DNA from: Oleiphilus sp.
Lineage (GTDB): Bacteria; Pseudomonadota; Gammaproteobacteria; Pseudomonadales; Oleiphilaceae
Length of the DNA stretch: 64,000 nucleotides
Assembly (NCBI GenBank): GCA_006212045.1
Contig: PZPK01000022.1
Span: 1-64,000 of the forward strand
Direction of reading: 5' to 3'
Part shown: positions 53,482 through 61,620 of the stretch, piece after piece
How positions within the stretch are numbered: the stretch's first letter is position 1
Layout: each line of letters opens with the position of its first letter
Made by a program: the position numbers and the translations under genes
Notes under the pieces: generated by a model
What the model saw: the letters and a program-made list of their open reading frames with translations, nothing else
Told to the model about the DNA's origin: nothing
Databases searched by the model: none

Positions 53482-54960
53482 TTATTCTCCTGATACTTTT
53501 CTGCGGGAGTGCAGTGCATACGACGAGCCATTTTCATTGGCGCAGTAAAATCCTTGATTGCGCAAAGCTCGAATGGCCTCAATATCTTCCCGGCGGGTTT
53601 CGCTCACCGGCGTAATGTCTTTCAGCGCCTGCAGAACGGTTTCTTCATCCACATCTTTTTGCTGTGCGTGGGCCAGGAATCGGGCATCGACGACGGCTTG
53701 CTCGATATCAGCACCGCTGTATTCGTCTGAGGCTCGGATCAGCCGGCTCATGTTGAAACCGTCATAGTCGATTTGATGTTTCTCGAGGTGTATCTGAAAG
53801 ATTTTCTCGCGCTCTTCACTGGTCGGCAGATCGACAAAGAAAGAGCGATCCCATCGGCCTGACCGCATCAGTTCTGGCGGCAAGGCGCTCACGCGATTGC
53901 ATGTCGCCACAATATAGGTCCTGCTCTTGCGCTCCTGGAGCCAATGGAGAAACATCGCGAGCAGCCTGCGCGTGGTTTCATGCTCACCTTGGGTTTGGCC
54001 AAAGTACTTCTCGACCTCATCGATCAGGACGACACAGGGACTGACCTGCTCGATCACCTTTAGGGCCTGATAGAAGCGCTGCTCAGTTTCTCCCAGATGT
54101 TTCGAATAAAACCGGGCCATGTCGAGGTTGATCAGTCCGACACCAAATATGCTGGCAGCCGCTTTGGCACTGAGGGTTTTACCGCAACCTGGGGCGCCGG
54201 CAAGCAGAATACCTTTCATGGGTATATCGAGTTCCACCCCAGCCTGGCGTTGTACCAAGAAGTCTTTGAGCAGGTGGAGACCTCCAATCGCCTCAAGCGG
54301 ACACGGCTGCATGATTTCCAGCCCCGAGTCAGAGAGAATATGCGCCTTCATCCGGTCAATATCCTCAAGGTAGTCCATCCCGTTTTTCTTAAGATAGGCT
54401 GATCCGACAAACAGATTCTTCATCTGGTTGCGGCTTAGGCCAAGGGCCCGATGGGCAATGGTATTGCGTTCCTGCTCGCTAAAGATCGCATTGCGATCAT
54501 CAATTACCTGTTCGCTCTCCTTCACCAGTTCCACCACTTCACCTACCGGCATACTCGGTAGCTCAAGGTGGTACACAAACTCATGCTTGAGTGCTTCCCG
54601 GCCCGCGATCACATAGTTAATACCCTTGTTTTCCATATAGAAGGTGGAATCTCGCAGTGTGCTTAAGTTATGCGGCTGTGTCAGTTGTCGTTCGTGAAAG
54701 TGCGGGTCGAAAATAATGACGCCATCATACTCTTTGTGACGGGACCTGCCTTCGTCAGCCAGGGCGGTTTTGGCCAATTCTTCCAAGGTATTGGTCGACG
54801 CCACCGCCTTGAAGGGCATCTTGGTGAAGGCCTTATTCACTCGTTTGGCGATCTCCTTGCAATAGATTTCCGCACGCCCCACCTCATGGGTTCGCACATT
54901 GATCACCGGGTAAGTCAGTTTGAACGGGGCAAGTTTCGTAAACTCAGCGTAATCGGACAT
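53482..54960 (-). CDS. AAA ATPase, Ycf46-like
   Basis: 492 residues. N-terminal unassigned half of about 220 residues, then an AAA domain: Walker A GAPGCGKT (about 255-262), Walker B CVVLIDEVEKYFG, sensor-1 IVATCN, and Arg finger in RSGRWDRSFFVDLP. Layout and neighbours resemble cyanobacterial/plastid Ycf46. First gene of the operon ATPase - DUF1257 - DUF2997 - membrane protein. The upstream promoter carries the operator-like word over its -10 box. Confidence 0.85.
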   Translation of the reverse strand: MSDYAEFTKLAPFKLTYPVINVRTHEVGRAEIYCKEIAKRVNKAFTKMPFKAVASTNTLEELAKTALADEGRSRHKEYDGVIIFDPHFHERQLTQPHNLSTLRDSTFYMENKGINYVIAGREALKHEFVYHLELPSMPVGEVVELVKESEQVIDDRNAIFSEQERNTIAHRALGLSRNQMKNLFVGSAYLKKNGMDYLEDIDRMKAHILSDSGLEIMQPCPLEAIGGLHLLKDFLVQRQAGVELDIPMKGILLAGAPGCGKTLSAKAAASIFGVGLINLDMARFYSKHLGETEQRFYQALKVIEQVSPCVVLIDEVEKYFGQTQGEHETTRRLLAMFLHWLQERKSRTYIVATCNRVSALPPELMRSGRWDRSFFVDLPTSEEREKIFQIHLEKHQIDYDGFNMSRLIRASDEYSGADIEQAVVDARFLAHAQQKDVDEETVLQALKDITPVSETRREDIEAIRALRNQGFYCANENGSSYALHSRRKVSGE

Positions 54961-54987
54961 ATAGCACCTAGAACTATTCGTAATATG

Positions 54988-54997
54988 TTTGCATAGT
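54988..54997 (-). promoter_or_regulatory. Operator-like word over the ATPase promoter
   Basis: On the minus strand TTGCAC - 17 bases - TACTAT forms a promoter, and ACTATGCAAA overlaps the -10, about 28 bases before the ATPase start. Confidence 0.55.
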
Positions 54998-55235
54998 ATG
55001 TTTTAATTTCTAACCGTGCAACTTTTTGTACTCTTTGGAATCCACCGATGATTTGTGAGCGGTACGCATTACATTGGCAAACAGGATCCAATGCGACACA
55101 AATACTCTGCATTAGTATTTACGCACTTGTACTTTTGGTGATCGGCGTGCTAGAGTCAATCTGTCCTTCGACATTCCGTCCGTCTGACAGCGCCCTGCTG
55201 TCAGTGATGTGAAGTGATGAGTCCCGGCTTTCACG

Positions 55236-55272
55236 GGAACGATCACGTTCTATTTCCTATCGGAAATTCTCT
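55236..55272 (+). ncRNA. Two-hairpin leader RNA, copy 4
   Basis: GAACG-ATCA-CGTTC, then ATTTCC-TATC-GGAAAT, then TCTC, about 34 bases before ATG 55307. Both strands of the second stem differ from other copies yet still pair. Confidence 0.7.
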
Positions 55273-55306
55273 TTTCACATTAACGTTTTAACGTCGGAGA
55301 CATACT

Positions 55307-56788
55307 ATGTTGACTCAATATCAATATAAACTGGGCGCTCAGTGCCCAAAACAGCTGTACTTCCACCTCAATATGAAGAAGCCTCAGAGCGAGATGGTCC
55401 AATCTTTGATTGACCAGAGCTCAGAGGTAAAGGACTACGCGTGGAAACACTTATACCCTGAAGCCAAATCTGTCCGATCACCCGGTTTTATCGGTGATCT
55501 CATGCAGAGCATGCTGGCGACCTCCCTTCGTAACCCAATGGCTTTTGCTCGGTTTTCGGATGGTGATCGGGAAGTCACGTGTGACTTTCTGCTGCCATAT
55601 GGGGAAGCGCAGAGCTGGATCCTGGCTGAGGTTCGGGCTGGGACCAAGGTGACTGATGTCTACCTGGATGAAATTGCTTTCAAGTACACTGTACTGAAAA
55701 GCAAAGGTGTTCATCTGGCGGGCATACGCTTGCATCTGATCGATACCAGTGCCGAGTACCGCGGCAAACATGTCTTCAAGGAAGTCGACGTGTTTAAAGA
55801 GGTCATATCACTGGCAGCTCAGGCTGACGCAAAGGCAAATCGATTGATTTCGGTTTTGTCGGACGCTGAAGCGCCGGAGTGTCAGATCGGAAGGCATTGT
55901 GGTGGTAAAACACCCTGTGCTTATCGGGATCAGTGCTGGGATGAAGGATTATCTATCTGGGATATTCCTTTTCTTAGCGCCAAGAAAGAACAGCAGTTTC
56001 TGGACCGGGGTATTCAATACCTGGATCAGATCAGTACTGCTGATCTTGCTGAACTCGATCTGACCGAAAAGCAGGAGCAGTTCGTGGCAACGATGATCAA
56101 TAAGCGTATCGATATCGATATGCGTGGGGCTGCAGCAGACGTTGATTGCTGGAGTTTCCCCTTGGTCTATCTGGACTTCGAGACGGATGCGCGTGCGATA
56201 CCGGTCTTTGATGGTGTCAAACCGTACGAGAAGATACCGTTTCAGTACTCGATCACCATCGAGCACCAAGACGGTAGCGTTGAGAAGAAGTGGTACCTCC
56301 ATGATAGCGAAGATGACCCGCGGCCTGGTTTGGCAGCGCGATTGTTCGAGGATTTGGAGGTGGTTGGATCGCTCGTCAGTTACTACGATAGCTTTGAGCG
56401 CTCTGTACTGCGGAAACTGGCAAGCCTGTATCCGAAGTACGCCACACGCTTCTTATCGACCGCTGATCGTTCGGAAGATCTCTTGCAAGTCGTCAAAAGA
56501 AACATCCGTCACTTCGAGATGGGTGGATCCTACTCGCTGAAGTCAGTACTGCCGGTACTGTTGCCTCATCTGAGTTATGGTGACCTGGAAGTCCAAAACG
56601 GTCTGCAAGCACAGATCCACTGGCGCGCTTTGATACAAGAGTCTGATCGAGTTGCAAAACTTAAGATGATTCGCGATCAAATCGAGTACTGTGACCTTGA
56701 TGTACAGGCAATGGTAGAGCTCGTTGATTTGTTCAAATCATGGGGCGAATACTATGCGCATCAGGACGCAATCTCTGCTAGCGCTTGA
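55307..56788 (+). CDS. DUF2779 protein: Cas4-like Fe-S nuclease plus exonuclease domain
   Basis: 493 residues with CGGAG before the ATG. N-terminal CPKQLYFH and later CQIGRHCGGKTPC..CW supply the four cysteines of a Cas4/AddB-type iron-sulfur cluster around a PD-(D/E)XK-like core (LAEVRAGT). The C-terminal YLDFETDARAIPVFDG with PYEKIPFQYSI is the DUF2779 RNase-H-fold (DEDD-type) hallmark. Likely a DNA end-processing enzyme. Carries the two-hairpin leader and is followed by a clear terminator. Confidence 0.85.
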   Translation: MLTQYQYKLGAQCPKQLYFHLNMKKPQSEMVQSLIDQSSEVKDYAWKHLYPEAKSVRSPGFIGDLMQSMLATSLRNPMAFARFSDGDREVTCDFLLPYGEAQSWILAEVRAGTKVTDVYLDEIAFKYTVLKSKGVHLAGIRLHLIDTSAEYRGKHVFKEVDVFKEVISLAAQADAKANRLISVLSDAEAPECQIGRHCGGKTPCAYRDQCWDEGLSIWDIPFLSAKKEQQFLDRGIQYLDQISTADLAELDLTEKQEQFVATMINKRIDIDMRGAAADVDCWSFPLVYLDFETDARAIPVFDGVKPYEKIPFQYSITIEHQDGSVEKKWYLHDSEDDPRPGLAARLFEDLEVVGSLVSYYDSFERSVLRKLASLYPKYATRFLSTADRSEDLLQVVKRNIRHFEMGGSYSLKSVLPVLLPHLSYGDLEVQNGLQAQIHWRALIQESDRVAKLKMIRDQIEYCDLDVQAMVELVDLFKSWGEYYAHQDAISASA

Positions 56789-56798
56789 TCGATTGACT

Positions 56799-56824
56799 GA
56801 CCTCACTTAGTGAGGTCTTTTTTT
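56799..56824 (+). terminator. Rho-independent terminator
   Basis: GACCTCA/TGAGGTC with a five-base loop and seven T. Confidence 0.9.
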
Positions 56825-56852
56825 ATCACGAGTCCTCTTTTTTATCTTCCAA

Positions 56853-56887
56853 AGAACACTCGTGTTCTATCCCTTTCGGGATTTCTC
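56853..56887 (+). ncRNA. Two-hairpin leader RNA, copy 5
   Basis: AGAACAC-TC-GTGTTCT, then ATCCC-TTTC-GGGAT, then TTCTC, 22 bases before ATG 56910. The tidiest copy. Confidence 0.75.
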
Positions 56888-56909
56888 AATGTTCTATCAG
56901 GAGACAACT

Positions 56910-57137
56910 ATGATTAGCAAAACACTCCCAGCGCGCGAGCAATGGGAACAATGGCGGCTGTTTGAGCCGGCACTCTATTATCGGCTTGAAGATGGTCGAC
57001 GTTTTTACTGGTGCTTTGGTCACTTGTTTGAAAAAAATAAGGGGCTCACTAGTACGCGCACCAATGCCTCCCTAGCCCAAACGGTATTCCAGTCTTTGAA
57101 AGAGGGCCATGGAACCTTTGAGCCTAAGGAAGCCTGA
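56910..57137 (+). CDS. Small hypothetical protein with two-hairpin leader
   Basis: 75 residues from ATG 56910 (CAGGAGAC upstream). Aromatic and basic; starts MISKTLPAREQWEQWRLFE. No family recognised. Lies between two terminators, so it is its own transcript. Confidence 0.6.
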   Translation: MISKTLPAREQWEQWRLFEPALYYRLEDGRRFYWCFGHLFEKNKGLTSTRTNASLAQTVFQSLKEGHGTFEPKEA

Positions 57138-57149
57138 CTGCGCATTTAT

Positions 57150-57183
57150 GTAAGCCCTACTACTGGGCTTACATTATTTTTTT
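57150..57183 (+). terminator. Rho-independent terminator
   Basis: GTAAGCCC/GGGCTTAC stem and a T-rich tail that runs into the next operator-like word. Confidence 0.85.
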
Positions 57184-57190
57184 GCATAGT
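57181..57190 (+). promoter_or_regulatory. TTTGCATAGT operator-like word
   Basis: Immediately upstream of a TTGGCA ... TAAGCT promoter for the DUF932 gene, with an extended TG ahead of the -10 (GGCGTGCTA, 57212-57220). Confidence 0.55.
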
Positions 57191-57285
57191 ACGCTTGGCA
57201 ACATCCGCGAAGGCGTGCTAAGCTCCAATTGAGCCTTTCGGCCATACCTTCCGGGTTATTCTCCAAAACGGTCTGTTCTTCTCAG

Positions 57286-57325
57286 AGAACGCATCCGTGT
57301 TCATGTCCCTATTCGGGATCATTCT
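57286..57325 (+). ncRNA. Two-hairpin leader RNA, copy 6
   Basis: GAACGC-ATCC-GTGTTC, linker, then TCCC-TATTC-GGGA and an ATTCTT tail, about 31 bases before ATG 57356. First hairpin nearly identical to copy 1, second different. Confidence 0.65.
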
Positions 57326-57355
57326 TTTTCTTAAATTTATTTTTGGAGAATACCT

Positions 57356-58360
57356 ATGTTTCATTCAAACGTTTTTCAGCAACAATTCGGCAACTTCGCG
57401 AACACATCTGTTTCTGTCTCTCCCACCCCTTTCATGAAAGGTGATTTGGATCCAGATGGTTCTGTTGAGGAATGGCTTAAAGCCGCCAACATGAATTTTC
57501 GGTACGAACGTGCCGATATTCAATACTTGGCACCAGGTGAAGCCGTCCATCGCACGTATCCAAAGGCGAAAGTTATCTATAGAGATGACAATCGCCAGGC
57601 GATTGCGCACGTTTCAGACAGATTCGTTCCCACACAACCCGAACAGGTTGTTGAACTGTATCAGCGCATTTGTAAATCTCACGATTTTCGAATGGATAAG
57701 CTGGGTTGTCTGAAAGGTGGCAAAGCCATTTGGGCGCTTGCTGAAACCACGCTCCATGGTCGCACAATGGGCCAGGACGAGCAGCGCGGGTATGTGCTTC
57801 TGCACACGCCCAATGATGGTACTGGGAGTTTCATGATCAAACTCATCAATAAGTCTTTAGCATGCGACAACATGCTAAATGCCGCATTGGCGGGTTATCA
57901 TGACTTCGACAAGCTCGACTACCTGTACAAAATTCCACACTCTTCGGAGCCGAATTTTGATCGTATAGGTGCAGAATTGGAGAAGTTACCTAAGTACTAC
58001 AACAACTTTCTGGACCACATCGATGAGCTGGCAAACACGCCCATTGATACTGAGCAAACCGTTCGTTTTTTCTTGTCACTGTATGGTGATAAGTATGATG
58101 ACGCTAGCCCAGCAGCTGAGAAGCACATGCATCGTTTGATGCAAGTGAATCTCGATGGTCCAGGCCAAAAGTTGCGTGCTCGACGTGGCACGGTGTACGG
58201 TGCTTTGTCAGCTGTGACGCACTACTATGACCATGTCATTAATTCTCGTGGGTCTCATCTTGCGACCAAAGACGAGAATAGAACCACTAGCGCCTACTTC
58301 GGCACCGGTGAGTCTATTAAAAACAAAGCGTTTAAAAAAGCTCTAGCTTTAGTGGCTTAA
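57356..58360 (+). CDS. DUF932 (phage/plasmid-like, TIGR03299-type) protein
   Basis: 334 residues with TTGGAG before the ATG. The order VIYRDDNRQAIAHVSDRFVP, then RICKSHDF and LNKS/INKSLACDN segments matches DUF932, a family common on plasmids, phages and integrative elements, of unknown biochemical role. Has the two-hairpin leader and the operator-like word; followed by a terminator. Confidence 0.85.
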   Translation: MFHSNVFQQQFGNFANTSVSVSPTPFMKGDLDPDGSVEEWLKAANMNFRYERADIQYLAPGEAVHRTYPKAKVIYRDDNRQAIAHVSDRFVPTQPEQVVELYQRICKSHDFRMDKLGCLKGGKAIWALAETTLHGRTMGQDEQRGYVLLHTPNDGTGSFMIKLINKSLACDNMLNAALAGYHDFDKLDYLYKIPHSSEPNFDRIGAELEKLPKYYNNFLDHIDELANTPIDTEQTVRFFLSLYGDKYDDASPAAEKHMHRLMQVNLDGPGQKLRARRGTVYGALSAVTHYYDHVINSRGSHLATKDENRTTSAYFGTGESIKNKAFKKALALVA

Positions 58361-58370
58361 TGATCGCTTG

Positions 58371-58399
58371 AAAAAGGAATCTTCGGATTCCTTTTTTTT
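58371..58399 (+). terminator. Rho-independent terminator
   Basis: GGAATC-TTCG-GATTCC with eight T. Confidence 0.95.
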
Positions 58400-58516
58400 G
58401 CGCCTTTGGTGCGATTGTGCAGGCGCCTCGGCCAAACCCGCCTCTCTGATTTCTGAACTATACAATATCCTGCCTGATTAGCATTAGATCCCAATTTAAC
58501 AGTTGCATCCCGAATT

Positions 58517-58526
58517 ACTATGCAAA
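58517..58526 (+). promoter_or_regulatory. ACTATGCAAA operator-like word between -35 and -10
   Basis: TTGCAT ... ACTATGCAAA ... TATACT: the word sits in the spacer of an 18-bp promoter for 58564, and TTGCAT with ATGCAA makes an inverted pair of half-words. Confidence 0.55.
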
Positions 58527-58563
58527 TATACTGGCGATAACTACAACAAAAGGTGCTGTTCAG

Positions 58564-59064
58564 ATGTCTGATGTGCAACAACTATCTCTTGAAGAAATGA
58601 AATCCATCTGTGCCGATTCGCGCTTCCAAGGCGGACTATTCGGCCAGCAATATATTCGCCTGCTTTGCTGTCTGTCTGTCGGCATCAGTTGTCTTTTGGT
58701 AGCGCGTGCCACAGGTGGCAATTCGGTGGTGTGGACACTGCTAGGCCTTTTTGGTGCCTATGTCGGGACAGGGGCCTATATTGCCAGAACCCGGGCGCGG
58801 TACATTTCGGAGAAACTGGGCGCGGACGTACTGCCGAGTTTTATCGCTCTATTTCGTGAACTACGGGACGATGTTGAAGGCCATCGGCTCATCGATCTCT
58901 GGGTAGAGAAGTTCGAGAAGGAAGGATTTTTATCCTCTGGTGAAACATTCATGTTGGTCGACAAGACCATGGCTGCCAGTGGAGCTGCATCACAAGAAGA
59001 ACCGGAAACGCTACAACAAGCTTTTAGTGAAGGAGGCGACCATGCAATCCAATCAAAACTATAA
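58564..59064 (+). CDS. Membrane protein, first of a duplicated pair
   Basis: 166 residues. CADSRFQGGLFGQQYIRLL near the N-terminus, then two membrane spans (about 35-52 and 60-78) and a helical cytosolic tail. The opening matches the next gene (CSHPEFRGGFFGSPIRRLA), so the two are ancient duplicates. Overlaps it by 23 bases. No known family. Confidence 0.6.
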   Translation: MSDVQQLSLEEMKSICADSRFQGGLFGQQYIRLLCCLSVGISCLLVARATGGNSVVWTLLGLFGAYVGTGAYIARTRARYISEKLGADVLPSFIALFRELRDDVEGHRLIDLWVEKFEKEGFLSSGETFMLVDKTMAASGAASQEEPETLQQAFSEGGDHAIQSKL

Positions 59065-59506
59065 CGGCGTCCAAGCCCAACGCATCGAGCAAGTGTGTTC
59101 ACACCCTGAATTTCGGGGTGGATTCTTCGGAAGCCCAATTCGCCGGCTTGCGATCAGCGCACTAATTGGCTGCACGGTAGGGATGTTTTTCCATACGGTA
59201 GCGATGGCTGAACAACCATCCGAGCACCTGATCAACTCAATCATACTCGCGTCTATTTGCTCGGTGATATGGTTTTTCCTGCTGACGCTGTACAGCGTGG
59301 CGGTGAAAAAAGATTACTGCAAGCTTGTCCACCTTGATGAAATGGAAGTGATCAACCACGAGCTGAAATCGCGAGTTGAGTGCTCAAAGCTCGCAGATCG
59401 GAAAAGAAAACGCTTGCTCAAGAAAATTGACGATGAGTGTGCCGGGAAACGGATGATGACGAACAATGAATTCTACCAGGTGCTTTCAAAAGCCAGCTCA
59501 CTTTAA
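59042..59506 (+). CDS. Membrane protein, second of a duplicated pair
   Basis: 154 residues from ATG 59042, behind AAGGAGG inside the preceding gene; the frame is open from 58940. Same FRGGFFG start, two spans and a basic tail (KLADRKRKRLLKKIDDEC). Translation-coupled to its partner, suggesting a two-subunit membrane complex. Confidence 0.6.
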   Translation: MQSNQNYNGVQAQRIEQVCSHPEFRGGFFGSPIRRLAISALIGCTVGMFFHTVAMAEQPSEHLINSIILASICSVIWFFLLTLYSVAVKKDYCKLVHLDEMEVINHELKSRVECSKLADRKRKRLLKKIDDECAGKRMMTNNEFYQVLSKASSL

Positions 59507-59535
59507 ATTTACTTTTGTCCCTGAAGGTAAACTTT

Positions 59536-59563
59536 AGCCAAGGCCCTGCTTTGGCTTTTTTTT
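59536..59563 (+). terminator. Rho-independent terminator
   Basis: AGCCAA/TTGGCT with a nine-base loop then T-run, after the duplicated pair. Confidence 0.85.
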
Positions 59564-59579
59564 ATTTAAGGTTGCCTAG

Positions 59580-60449
59580 ATGACAAGCCTACTAACACAC
59601 ACGGTGATGGACACCCTGATCTTTTTCGGGGTGTTATTTATTGGGGCCTACATACTACGATGGCTCTGCATTCGCGCTCAGGAAAATATCGCAAGTGCGA
59701 TTGGTTATCGTGGTTTGATGTACTGCAGCTTCCCGGGCGTGGTCTTACATGAACTATCGCACGCCTTAATGTGTGTGGTTTTCTCTCACCGAATCACCGA
59801 AGTTCGATTCTTTGATCCAAACCCTCAGACACGTCAGCTGGGCTATGTGAATCACGCCTGGAACCCCAATAGCATTTTTCATCTAAGTGGCAACTTCTTT
59901 ATCGGTATTGCCCCATTTTTGATGGGCGCGGTCGTGGTTTTTCTTTTGCTTTGGTCAATGGGCGTAATGGATCTCCATCAGGTCATGGCTTTATCTGACG
60001 GAAAGCGGCTTATTGAACGAGATCTCGATGAGAACTACCGCTACGCATGGTTGACCGCCGAGCATACCATTGTAAGCCTGCAGGCGGCTCTCACTACCCT
60101 CTCCTGGCAAAGTCTGTTGAACTGGCTGATTGGATATCTTCTCTTGTCGATCATATTGCATGCCGGGCCAAGCAAGGTTGACATGCAAGGTGCACGCGAG
60201 GGAGCGAGCGCCGCCATTTTTGTTTGGATCCTTATAACCTTTGGTGTCTTACTCTTGTCACGCGATGAAACCCCTATTTTTCTGCTCGACTGGTTAGCGT
60301 GGCTGCGCTACTGGATGGAAATTACCCAGGTGACGTTTGCCGCACTGGCAATTGTTCTGATTACCTGCGCTGTTGTGCTGTATGTCAGTTCATGGATGCT
60401 TTGCCTTGCAGTCGGACGACGCTTTGCCCTTCAGCAATCAGCAGCTTGA
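59580..60449 (+). CDS. Polytopic membrane metalloprotease-like (M50-type)
   Basis: 289 residues, about five spans. PGVVLHELSHALMC carries HEXXH (His57-His61) at the membrane surface, like site-2 proteases and related M50-type or DUF3267-type proteins. A second aspartate or asparagine metal ligand typical of M50 is not certain. Follows a terminator, so it has its own transcript. Substrate unknown. Confidence 0.6.
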   Translation: MTSLLTHTVMDTLIFFGVLFIGAYILRWLCIRAQENIASAIGYRGLMYCSFPGVVLHELSHALMCVVFSHRITEVRFFDPNPQTRQLGYVNHAWNPNSIFHLSGNFFIGIAPFLMGAVVVFLLLWSMGVMDLHQVMALSDGKRLIERDLDENYRYAWLTAEHTIVSLQAALTTLSWQSLLNWLIGYLLLSIILHAGPSKVDMQGAREGASAAIFVWILITFGVLLLSRDETPIFLLDWLAWLRYWMEITQVTFAALAIVLITCAVVLYVSSWMLCLAVGRRFALQQSAA

Positions 60450-60535
60450 GTTGCGCTTATGCATTGATCTGCCCCGGCCCTCAGTGGGTATTGGGATAGA
60501 AAAAGAAAAGTTCGCGCCGCGCCGATAATGTGGAT

Positions 60536-60838
60536 ATGCCTCTTCTAGAGAACAATCCACACTCAATGTCGGTATGGGAGCTCGAAATGAACATAGCACA
60601 AGCGAAAGATGTGCTCTTGATGGTTGCCGAAGGCGATCAGTATGAACGTGAGTACGCTGGGCGCATCGAGCTATTTTGTTGTTACTGTCATGAGAATATG
60701 GAGTCGTCGGAGCATGATGCTGAATGTGCAATGTTGCTAGCGCGTCAAGCACTGGGGGAGGAATGGACACGAATCATCCAGCAGAACGCACATGTGGAGC
60801 AACAGTTGGCACAGCAAGAAGCAAAGCAGCGGCTGTAG
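60536..60838 (+). CDS. Small protein with CCYCH motif
   Basis: About 100 residues. Start uncertain (GTG 60530, ATG 60536 or ATG 60566; none has a strong ribosome site). ELFCCYCHENMESSEHDAEC suggests a zinc-binding finger. Overlapped by the next gene by about 75 bases. Confidence 0.45.
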   Translation: MPLLENNPHSMSVWELEMNIAQAKDVLLMVAEGDQYEREYAGRIELFCCYCHENMESSEHDAECAMLLARQALGEEWTRIIQQNAHVEQQLAQQEAKQRL

Positions 60839-60960
60839 AGGCGCGTGAGCATCAAGCATGGGTCGCACGGCATGAGACGGTTAAGTGTCACCATTGCTCA
60901 AAGACGGTAAAACGGATCGGTCTTGCGCAACATATTGAGGCGAGCGGTTGCTCAGCATGA
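60763..60960 (+). CDS. Small zinc-finger-like protein
   Basis: 65 residues from ATG 60763 (GGGGGAGGA directly ahead). CHHCSKTVKRIGLAQHIEASGC is a C2-H-C type zinc finger at the C-terminus. Overlaps the preceding gene, so coupled translation is likely. Confidence 0.5.
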   Translation: MDTNHPAERTCGATVGTARSKAAAVEAREHQAWVARHETVKCHHCSKTVKRIGLAQHIEASGCSA

Positions 60961-60996
60961 TTGAACAGAAAATAACGCTACTCTGGAGATTGTTTG

Positions 60997-61155
60997 ATGA
61001 GCAAGCCAAAAGGTTTTAGAGGGTTTCGCTATGTCGCAAACCCGGCTCGAGCACAACGGCTTCGTAAACGAGGTGAATATATTTTCTGGGCCGAAAGCCG
61101 AGGCCTCTGGGTTTGGCGACCAGGCACAGCTAAACCGCCGGCTTCAATCTTGTAA
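60997..61155 (+). CDS. Small basic protein
   Basis: 52 residues with TGGAG ten bases before the ATG. Very basic and aromatic (ARAQRLRKRGEYIFWAES). No family recognised. Confidence 0.5.
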   Translation: MSKPKGFRGFRYVANPARAQRLRKRGEYIFWAESRGLWVWRPGTAKPPASIL

Positions 61156-61170
61156 GGCTGGAGAGAGAGT

Positions 61171-61404
61171 ATGACTAAATTTTCAGGCACTATCCGCGTG
61201 AACGTGCGGCCCGGCATGAAAGCCAGAATTAATCCGGAAACCATTGAGGGCCAACAATACCAAGGGACGGAATTTATTATCGCAAGCGAGCCTCGTGAGT
61301 CCGGGGGCCTTGTGGTTGTCGCTTTAAACGAACTGGATGGGACTGAGTTTTGCGAAGGATATGCTCTGTCGCTGCTCCAAATCACCGACACATGCATCGC
61401 CTGA
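61171..61404 (+). CDS. Small beta-type protein
   Basis: 77 residues with GGAGAGAG before the ATG. Alternating strands (TIRVNVRPGMKARI, LVVVALNEL); a small barrel-like shape is plausible. No family recognised. Confidence 0.5.
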   Translation: MTKFSGTIRVNVRPGMKARINPETIEGQQYQGTEFIIASEPRESGGLVVVALNELDGTEFCEGYALSLLQITDTCIA

Positions 61405-61438
61405 TCGCTTCAGGGACTTAACTTGCGGGGCTATTGCT

Positions 61439-61585
61439 ATGCGTAAATGCGAACACGGGGTCTTTTTGGACAAGAGCGAATGCATGCGCTGCGAGCGTGC
61501 GAAAAGAAAGGCAGCTTCTGAGAAACGGCAGAACCAAGAAGCTTTAAAAAGAATTTTGGCTCAAGCAGATAAACTGGACTGGTAG
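61439..61585 (+). CDS. Small cysteine-containing basic protein
   Basis: 48 residues from ATG 61439. CEHGVFLDKSECMRCERAKRK has three cysteines and a histidine spaced as in a zinc knuckle, followed by a charged helix. Confidence 0.5.
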   Translation: MRKCEHGVFLDKSECMRCERAKRKAASEKRQNQEALKRILAQADKLDW

Positions 61586-61620
61586 CCAATGAGGGTTAGT
61601 TGCGAAGCAGGCGTCTATGT

